Translations under genes and position numbers: made by a program
Notes under the pieces: generated by a model
What the model saw: the letters and a program-made list of their open reading frames with translations, nothing else
The model's database searches: none
What the model was told of the DNA's origin: nothing
Source: Ignavibacteriales bacterium
GTDB lineage: Bacteria; Bacteroidota; Ignavibacteria; Ignavibacteriales; Ignavibacteriaceae
Length of the DNA: 64,000 bases
Reading direction: 5' to 3'
NCBI GenBank assembly: GCA_016707285.1
Contig: JADJIA010000010.1
Location: forward strand, 51,472-115,471
Part shown: in pieces, positions 27,682-36,663 of the stretch
Layout of the letters: every line of letters starts with the position of its first letter
Position numbering within the stretch: the first letter of the stretch is position 1

Positions 27682-30600
27682 ATGAAAAAGTTACTTTTTA
27701 TATTGTTACTCATTAACGGAATTACATTTTCCCAAATGAAGCCAGGCATTGATTATATGCCGCACATCGGTTTTTTTGATTTTGTGGTCAACTATCTAAG
27801 TAACCCAAATGACCACTTAGCAAATCAACCGGCAATTTTTATTAGATACAATTCAGACAACTGGTATTTTGATTCACTCATCTCGCTTGGGCTTACTAAT
27901 CTGGTTACAGATGCACAATACCATCAGAATCTTAATCACACGCTTGATAATTTTTACCTCAATGACATGGGATTTGCTTGGAAACATGATCCAAGTTTAA
28001 ATCCACCGTTAAATTTTTTACCGGCTCGATTCATGAATTCGCTTGGCCACAAAGAAGAGAGTTATGTTCTTCAGTTAGGTAATGACAATCAGGTTTCAAC
28101 AATCAGTTTCGATCATAATTTTGGTTTCGGGGTGTCTTCTTCTCAAGCCAACACTGCAAGTTACTGGGTATTAAAACCCGGTGTAGGTCAACCTTTGGGA
28201 ATCGATAGTACTGGAATAAACGGCTCGGATAATCAGGTAAATCCCCCTGTCTATTCCAGAATGGCGCTCACCCAGTATCATACACCAGGAGAAGCAATAA
28301 TGTGGGCTAAACTTCCTACGGCTCAGTTTCCAATCAAAGATTCATTGAAAATCCGGATATTATTGCGAAGAGGTCAAGCCCCCTCAAATTCAGTGACTCT
28401 TTTTACAATTAACGCGACGAGTATTCAAGGAGAACCGAAACAAGTGTATAATATTGAAGGAAGGAGGGATCACCGAAAACTTGAAGTTGAACCTGAAACA
28501 ACTCCGACTTTGTTTGTGCAGGAGGTAACCGCTAATGATCTTAATAACGGTTTCTTGACAGCCTATGACTGGTTTGAATCAAATACGATATTAATAGATA
28601 AAGATAAAAACTTTGAATTTAATATAATTTGGAGTGGAAATGCTGATCTGTTTATAGATAAAATCATGGTTTATAACACAGCATATGACGTACTATATGT
28701 TGACAAAACAATAACAATGGATGATATTAATGATGACCTCAAGAACAGGTATTTAGTAGGGAGTATTGTGACTGATCCATATTTTCAGAGTTTCTACTTT
28801 GATGAACCCTTCCAACTGTCAGCACACTTTAGGGGTAAACTTCAAGACACTATTTCTACGATTTACTCTGGAAGTCGAAATTTTGAGTTAAATAGTGCAG
28901 TTGGTGGTGCTCCAAAACACCTCCTTGATTTTGACAATAAATATGCGAGACCGGAAGAAAACTCGCCTATATTTAAAAACTACCTCTTGTATAATATGTA
29001 TCCAATCGATAAAAATACTACAACCACAACATCTTCTATTCAACATAGATTTGACGTTTTCTGCAATTATAATAATGTTGGCGATTCATTGGGTGATCCA
29101 TACGAATTACAGAGGTATAAATATGTTGGTCTGTTGAATGCTCAGTTGGCTGCGAAGGAGGCGGGAATTCCTTTTGTTATGACTTTAGGTGTTCATTCTG
29201 AACAGTACATTTTGAATACGAATGGAAAACTATCCATAGTTGATGGAGATCATAAAAGACGACCTCCAACTAAAGATGAGATTTTTGCTATGGGAAATCT
29301 TGCACTTGCTTATGGTGCAAAAGGGTTCATGTATTACATGATACCAACTCGCGCCCATACCCCTGTTGCAGCAGATGAAACAGTCTGGAATACTTATGGA
29401 CTTTTTGATGAAATCGATAAAGCCTTTAGTTTGAACAATCCAAGCTCTTGGTGCCAGAACCCGGCAAATCCACAAGTACCAAACAATAGATTTTATGCGG
29501 TAAAGGAATTTATTCAGTCAACAAAGCTGATTGAAAATACACTTCTTGGACTGGATTGGCAGAGTGCGCACAATTGGTCGAGATACCCTCTCGAAAGTGA
29601 TTGGATAAGTGATGTTTCTTCCTGGTACCGGCATATTGATACAGCTGATTCTTGGGATAAGACTTTTGTAGAAACAGGAAATTTTAAAGGGGATGAATCT
29701 GGATCAGGTAACATCGAAGCTCCAAAGTATATCTACATGGTCAACAGAAGGTGCAATATACAGCCGAAAAACAGCTTGGATAACATATATGATTATGCAG
29801 ACACTTCTTCTAGATACATTAAATTTAATTTAAACTTCCCAAATTCTAACTGGGATTATTACACAGTTAAGGACCTTAAGACTGACTCTCTGTATTTTAC
29901 AACCAAAACAGGGGATGTGACGATTTTCCTCGGTGCAGGAGAAGGAACTCTCTTAAAGATTGAACCACAGATAACTTCTATAACACAAAATGATACTCTG
30001 GGTTACAACACGACATTTTACAGTGACTTGACAGTATCGAACAATGCAACTCTTACTATAGAAGATGGCGTCACTTTGACATTTGAGAATCATTCACGGT
30101 TATTGCTCTCGAATGGAAACTTGACAGTTAATGGTACGGCTCAGAAGCCGGTAGTGTTTGATTTTGTTACTCCTTATTGGCAATCCACAACAAACGGGAT
30201 TGTTAATAACTATGGTAGCGTTGTATTAAACCATGCAAAGATCAAAAATGCAGCCGTTGGCTACTACTCTTATTCCACTGACAATGATGACATCCAAAAT
30301 AGTGAAATATTCAACAATCAGTGGGGAATTGTGATGCATTGGACTCACAGTTATGGTACAGAAAAAGCAAAGATCATTAACTGTAACATCCATGACAATT
30401 CAACCTGGGACAATCAGGGAAGAGGTATTACACTATCCAATTCATCTCCTAAAATATATGCAACCACAATCAGAAAAAATGATTACGGCCTATACTGCGT
30501 TACAAATTCAAACCCCTATGATACAATAGATGAGGTCAATGGATACAATGTAATAGACAGCAACGATGTTGGAATAATAACCCTCAACTCAACTCCGATG

Positions 30601-31698
30601 CTTGGTTATGTGGATGATGAACAAGGAGGTCTATTAATTTCCGGTGGTGGAAACACGATCAAAAACAACTCAGTATTCAATGTAGAGGCAGATACAAACA
30701 GTATAGTCTATGTAGAACGGAATTACTGGGGTACAAAAGACCCGGCGTTGTTTAACTTATATTCAGACAGCACCAGTATGATATACACTGACTATTATCT
30801 GGATGATCCACCATCAGGTTCAATACAATCCGGATTGGCAAGTAAAACAACAATGAAGATAGATGCCGAATGGATGCCCCCGAGTCAGGGGAACTTCACT
30901 TCTGGAGGTCAATCTAATTTGTTAAGAGCGGCAAGAAAACAGATAAAACACGGAAACATGATTGCTGCAAGAGCTATATTACTTCCATTACTCAACAACC
31001 CTGAAAACATGCAAATGTCTTGTGGCGCATTAGAACTGTATGGAAAAACCTATAACCCAGAAGATATTGAGAGTTTCTTCTCAGTGCTTCTTACAGTAGG
31101 AAACCGACCTGTTAAAAACGATCTTACAGCAAAGGCTTTGTTTTTGCTTTCAGAATATCAAACCGACAGAAAAGAGACTCATCTGACAAACCTGATCTCA
31201 GTTTATCAAGGAACTGATCATGCAGCGAGAGCATCTTATCTGAAAATTGTTCACTTGATTGGTGAAGGAAATCCAATGGAAGAGATTTATGCTCTTAAAA
31301 ATGATATGAACAGATTATATCCATTGAGTTCATATACAAAAGAAGTCAATTACCTGATAGTTTCAGGCACAAACATGATGAAACCTTCAGCAGCAACAAC
31401 AACTGAGATTCTACCATTGGAGTATCAACTCTTCAACAACTTCCCCAATCCATTTAACCCTGAAACGATGATAAAATTCTCGTTAAAAGAGAGAAGCAAT
31501 GTAACCCTGGATGTTTACAACATTGCAGGTCAAAAAGTAGCTGAACTGGTCACAGGCGAGATGGAGAAAGGTTTTTATGAGAAAAGGTTCAACGGAATAA
31601 AACTCTCTTCGGGAGTTTATATTTTCCGTTTGAATGCTCAATCATTGGAGAGTACAACATTCTACACCAAAACGATGAAAGCTCTGTTGCTTAAGTAG
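27682..31698 (+). CDS. Very large T9SS cargo with beta-helix domain
   Basis: A 1338-residue secreted protein. Signal peptide KLLFILLLINGITFSQ. The first ~700 residues include a segment (GNLALAYGAKGFMYYMIPTR) that looks like a TIM-barrel strand-helix of glycoside hydrolase-like proteins, but catalytic residues cannot be assigned. From about 775 a right-handed parallel beta-helix follows (ATLTIEDGVTLTFENHSRLL, NYGSVVLNHAKIKNAA, SNSSPKIYATTIRKNDYGLY), then a helical repeat part (about 1070-1240). The end is a T9SS sorting domain (NFPNPFNPETMIKFSL to TMKALLLK). ATG at 27682 is preferred over TTG at 27676. A terminator follows. Confidence 0.85.
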   Translation: MKKLLFILLLINGITFSQMKPGIDYMPHIGFFDFVVNYLSNPNDHLANQPAIFIRYNSDNWYFDSLISLGLTNLVTDAQYHQNLNHTLDNFYLNDMGFAWKHDPSLNPPLNFLPARFMNSLGHKEESYVLQLGNDNQVSTISFDHNFGFGVSSSQANTASYWVLKPGVGQPLGIDSTGINGSDNQVNPPVYSRMALTQYHTPGEAIMWAKLPTAQFPIKDSLKIRILLRRGQAPSNSVTLFTINATSIQGEPKQVYNIEGRRDHRKLEVEPETTPTLFVQEVTANDLNNGFLTAYDWFESNTILIDKDKNFEFNIIWSGNADLFIDKIMVYNTAYDVLYVDKTITMDDINDDLKNRYLVGSIVTDPYFQSFYFDEPFQLSAHFRGKLQDTISTIYSGSRNFELNSAVGGAPKHLLDFDNKYARPEENSPIFKNYLLYNMYPIDKNTTTTTSSIQHRFDVFCNYNNVGDSLGDPYELQRYKYVGLLNAQLAAKEAGIPFVMTLGVHSEQYILNTNGKLSIVDGDHKRRPPTKDEIFAMGNLALAYGAKGFMYYMIPTRAHTPVAADETVWNTYGLFDEIDKAFSLNNPSSWCQNPANPQVPNNRFYAVKEFIQSTKLIENTLLGLDWQSAHNWSRYPLESDWISDVSSWYRHIDTADSWDKTFVETGNFKGDESGSGNIEAPKYIYMVNRRCNIQPKNSLDNIYDYADTSSRYIKFNLNFPNSNWDYYTVKDLKTDSLYFTTKTGDVTIFLGAGEGTLLKIEPQITSITQNDTLGYNTTFYSDLTVSNNATLTIEDGVTLTFENHSRLLLSNGNLTVNGTAQKPVVFDFVTPYWQSTTNGIVNNYGSVVLNHAKIKNAAVGYYSYSTDNDDIQNSEIFNNQWGIVMHWTHSYGTEKAKIINCNIHDNSTWDNQGRGITLSNSSPKIYATTIRKNDYGLYCVTNSNPYDTIDEVNGYNVIDSNDVGIITLNSTPMLGYVDDEQGGLLISGGGNTIKNNSVFNVEADTNSIVYVERNYWGTKDPALFNLYSDSTSMIYTDYYLDDPPSGSIQSGLASKTTMKIDAEWMPPSQGNFTSGGQSNLLRAARKQIKHGNMIAARAILLPLLNNPENMQMSCGALELYGKTYNPEDIESFFSVLLTVGNRPVKNDLTAKALFLLSEYQTDRKETHLTNLISVYQGTDHAARASYLKIVHLIGEGNPMEEIYALKNDMNRLYPLSSYTKEVNYLIVSGTNMMKPSAATTTEILPLEYQLFNNFPNPFNPETMIKFSLKERSNVTLDVYNIAGQKVAELVTGEMEKGFYEKRFNGIKLSSGVYIFRLNAQSLESTTFYTKTMKALLLK

Positions 31699-31740
31699 CA
31701 GAGTCACATTTGATTCTGTAATCTATAATTAATATATTTA

Positions 31741-31768
31741 GGCTGTCTCGAAAGGGGCAGCCTTTTAT
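31741..31768 (+). terminator. Rho-independent terminator after the T9SS cargo pair
   Basis: GGCTG (31741-31745) pairs with CAGCC (31758-31762), followed by TTTTATT. The stem is short but well placed, 43 bases after the stop. Confidence 0.6.
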
Positions 31769-31917
31769 TGTATGTTGTTATTAAGTTTTCGGGGACAACC
31801 CTCCGGCTACAAAAAATTGATTTTTTCAAAACAGATAAACTGTCTATCCTCGACAATCGCTTTACCCGTAACCACGAATATTTTTAAATAAGCAAAATTG
31901 GAAACCAGGGACAGAAA

Positions 31918-31960
31918 AGCTGTTTTAGCATTAGAACTGTAGAAAATGTGTAAAACAGCT
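31918..31960. repeat. 10-bp perfect inverted repeat upstream of the sigma-54 promoter
   Basis: AGCTGTTTTA (31918-31927) and TAAAACAGCT (31951-31960) are exact reverse complements separated by 23 bases. They lie about 170-210 bases upstream of the -24 element, in a 495-base gap without a gene. Position is within the usual range of activator (enhancer) binding for sigma-54 promoters, so they are candidate activator sites; a DNA cruciform or RNA stem is an alternative. Confidence 0.5.
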
Positions 31961-32085
31961 AAATCGGCTGTAGATTTATTACACAGTGTTAACTTGTTGT
32001 AAATAAAGGGGTTATCTCGATTTGGCATTTTGGGTGTTGAAATATTCAACGGTTATCCAAATATCAAAAATCCGGGGAATGGGGA

Positions 32086-32110
32086 TAACTCATTTAATAA
32101 CAATGAGTTA
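32086..32110. repeat. 9-bp perfect inverted repeat next to the sigma-54 promoter
   Basis: TAACTCATT (32086-32094) and AATGAGTTA (32102-32110) flank a seven-base loop and end 18 bases before the -24 element. A further pair, GGTTATCC at 32051 and GGATAACT at 32083, surrounds the same area. Candidate regulator sites. Confidence 0.5.
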
Positions 32111-32128
32111 CGGGTGGTGAAAATAGTA

Positions 32129-32144
32129 TGGCACGCTATTTGCA
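32129..32144 (+). promoter_or_regulatory. Sigma-54 (RpoN) -24/-12 promoter
   Basis: TGGCACG-CTAT-TTGCA is a perfect match to the TGGCACG-N4-TTGC(A/T) consensus, with GG and GC at the required spacing. The start site is expected near 32155, giving a leader of about 40 bases with GGAAGGAG before the ATG at 32195. Transcription would require an AAA+ activator, which is not encoded in this window. Confidence 0.88.
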
Positions 32145-32194
32145 TATATAAATGCAGATAAATGTTGAATAAGATCTCGGGAAGGAGACACAAA

Positions 32195-32350
32195 ATGGTA
32201 GTTATATTAGTATTATTGACATTCGCGGTTATTATCGCACTTGATGGCCTCAGACACCAAAAGAAAGCGGCTGAACACAACATCATTATGGATCATGGCG
32301 GTCTTGGACTTACCATGGCTGACGGAAAGCCTGAAGAGAAGAAGAAGTAA
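32195..32350 (+). CDS. 51-residue membrane protein under sigma-54 control
   Basis: A small protein with an N-terminal hydrophobic helix (MVVILVLLTFAVIIALDG, residues 1-18), a basic patch (LRHQKKAAEHN), a Gly-rich middle (DHGGLGLTMADG) and a charged tail (KPEEKKK). A strong ribosome site, GGAAGGAG, lies eight bases before the ATG at 32195; an in-frame ATG at 32162 is rejected because it is only a few bases after the predicted transcription start. The gene is alone between a sigma-54 promoter and a terminator, so it makes a roughly 270-base transcript. No family is recognised. The topology suggests a membrane anchor or a regulator of a larger membrane complex. Confidence 0.75.
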   Translation: MVVILVLLTFAVIIALDGLRHQKKAAEHNIIMDHGGLGLTMADGKPEEKKK

Positions 32351-32391
32351 AAAGTTTATAAAATAAACCTGCCTGATTAATTAATCGCATT

Positions 32392-32429
32392 GGAGCAGGG
32401 CGGTGGTCTCCGTCCTGCTCCTTTTATTT
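32392..32429 (+). terminator. Strong rho-independent terminator after the micro-gene
   Basis: GGAGCAGG (32392-32399) pairs with CCTGCTCC (32414-32421), extended by CGG/CCG inside, followed by TTTTATTT. It also faces the end of the deiminase gene on the other strand. Confidence 0.88.
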
Positions 32430-32441
32430 AAATAACCACTT

Positions 32442-34462
32442 CTACTTCGCCAGAACCATCTTTTTGGTTTGTGAAAAAGCGTGAACTCCGTTTAAACCAG
32501 CCACTGAAAGTCTGTAAAAATATACACCTGCAGGAAGATCCATTGCTTCAAACCGCACTTTATGTATTCCCTTGTTCATAAACCCGTTCACCGGTTCTCC
32601 CATCTTTTCGCCAATCGAGTTATAAACCACAAGATTAACCATTCCATCCTCTTTTAGATCAAAAAAGATGTTAGTGGAAGGATTATACGGGTTTGGATAG
32701 TTTTGATAAAGGCAATATTCAAATTCCCCAACCGCTACATCAACTGAAGTGGAAAGAGTTGATGTACCATCAAAATCCACCTGTTTTAATCTGTATGAGA
32801 CAACACCCATACCCGGATTTTTGTCGATAAATGAATATTCTGACCGTGTTAAGATGGTACCTTTTCCGGGAATTGAACCTGTTACCATCCACACATCACT
32901 TCCTTCAATTTTCTTTTCAACAATAAACTCTCTGTTGTTGAGCTCGGTTGCGGTTACCCATTTCAGAATTACTTCTCCGTTTTGTGAATAACCATCAAAA
33001 GAAACAAGTTCAACCGGCAATGGTTCGTCAGAAGTAAATACATAATAACTTGCAGGAGCAGTCACCGGTTTGGTAATTGTTCTTGATGAAGTTGTTGCCT
33101 CAAAATAGTAAGAAACTCTTGTTCCAACAGGAAATTCAGGGATATTACAAGACATTGTATCTCCACTCATGGATGAAAGTGGAACACTTTGCCAGTCACC
33201 ACCAGTATTAGTGGAATAAAAAGATTAACCGAAGTGAGTGGGCGTTTACTTTTTACAAAGGCTTTAATTGTATAACCCGTTCCCGGGTTTGATCTTCTGA
33301 ACTGTACAGGATCGTGCGCTATAAAAACAGGATCGGTAACACCAATCTCTTTTGTGATACAATGGATGGCGCCACTGGCAGGGATGATTGCATTACTGTT
33401 GATTCCAACAACATTATAACCGGGCAGAGATTCTCTATAAATTCTTAATGCAGTGGAATCATATCTCAGGTCGTAAGTTGGTACGATAACCGTTTTATTT
33501 ACAAAAACCGAATTGGTGAAGGTTCTGTAGTCACCCCCTTGTGAAGGATATTGATTGTTTCCATCTGGTGGCATGGGTATCCTGACCACTTTATAGGGTC
33601 TTCCGTAAGGAGTTAAAAAGTTGTTGAGAATATATTGTAAATTGAGTTCAATTTGTGGTCCATCGGAGACTCCCGACGGATATTGTCCCACCAAAAGGGT
33701 TTCTTCGTCAAGGAGTTTCATGTGCATATCGATATGGTGAATCCCGTCGTAAGGGAGCACCGCCATTTTTATATACCTGTTTAAACCCATATAATCAGAC
33801 ATGATCTGATTTATCTGTGCTTCTGTCTTATTTGTATTTTCGTTGGTTACAAGATGTGAAGAAAATCCCGTTCCCAATCCATCAACCATAAAATTTCCGC
33901 CTGTGGCAACAAGTCGTGTTGGTTCGTTAATTGTCTGATAAAGGGGATAATTCATGGCAGTGGCAAAAGCCTGCGAAAGAGCATCATCGCTTGGGCGAGG
34001 ACGGTTGTAAACCCAATCAACCAAAACCATACTGTCAACATCATTACCATATACAGTCCATGGACCATAATCCCTGACCCAAATCGAATTAAAAGGGGCA
34101 ATTATAAACTTTAAGTTATTGTGTGGAACCCCGCCCTGTGTGAGGTAGGTTTTTACACTGTTTGAATCGCTACAAACGATATAAACGATACATTCCTCTT
34201 GAGCAAAATCAACAATCTGTCTTAAGATCGACTGATAACTTGTCCAGGTGATGATTATTCCACTCAACTGTTCCCACTCAGCCATTGTTCTTACAGGAAA
34301 TGGTGGCGGGGTGGTGAATGCCTCCGGAGACGCCGAGGGGGAGACATAAGACTTCATCAGTTCAACTTCGGCTTTGGTTAATCCCTTTGGCAGTTCCTGT
34401 GAATGGATTGTACCAATAAAAAAGAGGATAATGGTTACAAGGAATAATAAGGTTTTTGTCAT
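32442..34462 (-). CDS. Secreted PPAD-like agmatine/peptidylarginine deiminase with T9SS domain, frameshifted
   Basis: Member of the PAD_porph family (agmatine deiminase and Porphyromonas peptidylarginine deiminase, PPAD), which converts a guanidinium group to urea/citrulline plus ammonia. Signal peptide about 1-21 (IILFFIGTIHSQ). Candidate catalytic residues: Asp131 in WVRDYGPW, His243 and Asp245 in IHHIDMHM, Asn317 in RTFTNSVF, Cys368 in SGAIHCITKE. The order and spacing resemble PPAD. An Ig-like domain and a T9SS sorting domain (NYPNPYNPSTNIFF to TKKMVLAK) follow, in another frame. One extra base in the A-run at 33218-33222 joins SVNLF to YSTNTGGDWQSVP. The start codon overlaps the stop of the REC-PP2C gene (ATGA), so it is the last gene of the chemosensory operon. 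Whether the substrate is agmatine, free arginine or peptidyl-arginine is open. Confidence 0.88.
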
Positions 34463-35649
34463 GCTTCAAAGTTTAATTTAAGAATTGAAAAATCATCAGG
34501 CAGATTGTCATCTTTATTCAGGTCCTGCAAATAGAGATGCAATTTTTCCAGTTCATCATTATTATCAGTCATTTCAGCTTTTAGCAGGTCTCTCATCTCT
34601 TCGAGTGTCCACATTTTTCCATGTTCCACTTCCACTTCATAAACTCCATCGGAAAAAACATAAAATTTTGAACCAATGGGCACTTCAATTTGTGCTGATT
34701 TGTAGGGGAACTTTGGAAGATGACCCACAATCAGATTTTTAGTAATCAGTTCATGAATTACTCCATCAGGAGTGAATAACAACGCCGGCGGATGTCCAGC
34801 ACTTCCATAATTTAATATTCTCGTGTTTTTGTTAAAAACCCCGTACCAGATCGTAAAATAGAGGTTGTTTTGTTTCTCCATCACAAATGTTTCGTTTAGT
34901 GTATTTAACACAGATGCAGGGTCACGGAAGTCGGTGTGTGGAAGTGTCTGGCTTCTGAGAACATTTAATGCAGAAACAGAAAGGAGAGCGGGACCCACCC
35001 CGTGGTCGCAAACATCAAGCAGGTAAACAGCAAAGTGATCACTGTCGATCCAGTGATACCCAAAGGAATCCCCCCCAAGATCAGCCGAAGGCACAAACAT
35101 CCACTCAGAAAGCACCATCCCTTTTTTGAGAGGAGCGGGCAGGAGAGAAATTACATACTCGGCAGCTCTGTTTAACTCATGAGCAAGAGCTTCCTTGCTT
35201 TCGAGCAGTGCCTGATACATCTCATTTCTTTCAAGAAGTGCGATATAACCTTTGGAGTGATAACGAATGCGAGCAATCAACTCAATTTTATCGGGAAGTT
35301 TCACAAGATAATCGTTGGCTCCAACCTCAAAAGCATCAGCTTTGGTGATTGCCTCCTCTTTTGATGAAAGAACAATAAGGGGTACATCTTTTAATTTTGG
35401 ATGCCCTCTAAAAAACTTAACAAGAGTTAACCCGTCAATGTCAGGCATTACAAGATCCTGCAGAATGACGGTGGGCTGAATTTCAGAAGCCATTGAAAGC
35501 GCCATTGCAGGCTGTTGGCAAAAATGGAACTCAATGTCTTGTTCATTTGCAAGCATCATGCCAACGGCACTTCCCACAATCTGTTGATCATCAATTAACA
35601 AAACTTTAATTTTATACTTTGAAAGTATCTTTTCTGTCTGCTGCATCAC
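34459..35649 (-). CDS. Response regulator with PP2C-type (SpoIIE/RsbU) phosphatase output
   Basis: A 396-residue protein: receiver domain at about 12-130 (VLLIDDQQIVG, phospho-acceptor Asp in ILQDLVMPDIDG, VLSSKEE, Lys in YLVKLP), a linker helix, and a SpoIIE-family PP2C domain at about 185-394 (DLGGDSFGYHWID, LLDVCDHGVGPAL, YGSAGHPPALLF, FYVFSDGVYEV). All metal-binding Asp positions are present. Family members dephosphorylate anti-anti-sigma proteins in partner-switching pathways. It occupies the slot that the diguanylate cyclase WspR has in Wsp operons. No STAS or anti-sigma gene lies in the window, so the partner must be elsewhere. One base separates its start from the cheB stop. Confidence 0.92.
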   Translation of the reverse strand: MMQQTEKILSKYKIKVLLIDDQQIVGSAVGMMLANEQDIEFHFCQQPAMALSMASEIQPTVILQDLVMPDIDGLTLVKFFRGHPKLKDVPLIVLSSKEEAITKADAFEVGANDYLVKLPDKIELIARIRYHSKGYIALLERNEMYQALLESKEALAHELNRAAEYVISLLPAPLKKGMVLSEWMFVPSADLGGDSFGYHWIDSDHFAVYLLDVCDHGVGPALLSVSALNVLRSQTLPHTDFRDPASVLNTLNETFVMEKQNNLYFTIWYGVFNKNTRILNYGSAGHPPALLFTPDGVIHELITKNLIVGHLPKFPYKSAQIEVPIGSKFYVFSDGVYEVEVEHGKMWTLEEMRDLLKAEMTDNNDELEKLHLYLQDLNKDDNLPDDFSILKLNFEA

Positions 35650-36663
35650 TTAAATTCCTTTTTTTGCATATAGATTTATCAATTCTCCGGCGATCCTTTC
35701 AGGATCGAGCACCTTAACAGCAGCATTCAGTTCAATTGCTGCTTTTGGCATTCCGAAAACAATTGATGATTTCTCATCCTGGGCGATTGTCATCCAACCA
35801 CTTTCTTTAAGGCGTGAGAGTCCGTCTGCTCCATCCTTTCCCATTCCGGTAAGGAGAACTGCGGCATCTTTTGCACCCCAATTATCAAGAAGAGAATAAA
35901 AAAATGTGTCAACCGAGGGGCGATATGGATATTCTTTTGGTTCAGCCACATAAGCAAACCTTCCATATCTGTCGATTATAAGGTGATCATTAGTTCCGGC
36001 AAGATAAACATTGGAAGCCGCAGGTGACTGCCCTTGCACTGCAATGGAAACAGAAAGAGGAGTCTGTTTATTAAGCCAGGTGGCAAGTTCTTCGGCAAAT
36101 CGTTGGTCAACATGCTGAATTATAACTAATGCGGCATTAAAATTTTGTGGCAAAAGGGAGAGAATTGTTGCCAGAGCTTTTGGTCCACCGGTGGAAGATC
36201 CAATTGCCACAAGAGGGAAAGCCGTTCTTGCAGCCCGCTTTGCGATTACAGGTTTAAAATAACTTTTCCCTTGTATCAGTCGTTTTAGTGAATTGATTTT
36301 AGCAATCAGTTCATCCGCACCCGTTGCATTTCCGGAAAAATCGAAAACGGGAGTAGCCACTGCATCAAGTGCACCATGCCCCATAGCTTCAAAAACTTTG
36401 GATGAGTTTCCACCCACAGATGCCGTTACAACAAGAATTGCGCAAGGCGATTTTTTCATAATTTCGGCTGTTGCCTGAACTCCATCCATTACAGGCATAA
36501 TCAGGTCCATCAGGATCAAATCAGGTCTGTCTTTTATTGCCAGTTCAACAGCTTGTTTTCCGTCGTAGGCAACCCAGGCGATTTCAAGATTTTCAACCAT
36601 TAAAATCACACGTCGCAAGGCTTCAACAGCAAGTGAAAGATCGTTTACAATTCCAATTCTCAT
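35650..36663 (-). CDS. cheB: CheB protein-glutamate methylesterase (WspF-like)
   Basis: A 337-residue methylesterase that removes methyl groups from chemoreceptor glutamates, activated by phosphorylation. Receiver domain 1-120 with phospho-acceptor Asp53 in LMDLIMPVMDG, then the CheB catalytic domain with Ser in AIGSSTGGPKAL (about 157), His in VIIQHVDQRFA and Asp in LLTGMGKDGADGL. Overlaps the cheA stop by four bases. In Wsp systems WspF resets the pathway; the same is expected here. Confidence 0.95.
   Translation of the reverse strand: MRIGIVNDLSLAVEALRRVILMVENLEIAWVAYDGKQAVELAIKDRPDLILMDLIMPVMDGVQATAEIMKKSPCAILVVTASVGGNSSKVFEAMGHGALDAVATPVFDFSGNATGADELIAKINSLKRLIQGKSYFKPVIAKRAARTAFPLVAIGSSTGGPKALATILSLLPQNFNAALVIIQHVDQRFAEELATWLNKQTPLSVSIAVQGQSPAASNVYLAGTNDHLIIDRYGRFAYVAEPKEYPYRPSVDTFFYSLLDNWGAKDAAVLLTGMGKDGADGLSRLKESGWMTIAQDEKSSIVFGMPKAAIELNAAVKVLDPERIAGELINLYAKKGI

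Noticed and set aside
31807..32049. 80-codon minus-strand frame in the gap before the sigma-54 promoter
   Set aside because: No ribosome site or recognisable motif; it covers the inverted repeats that better explain the region.
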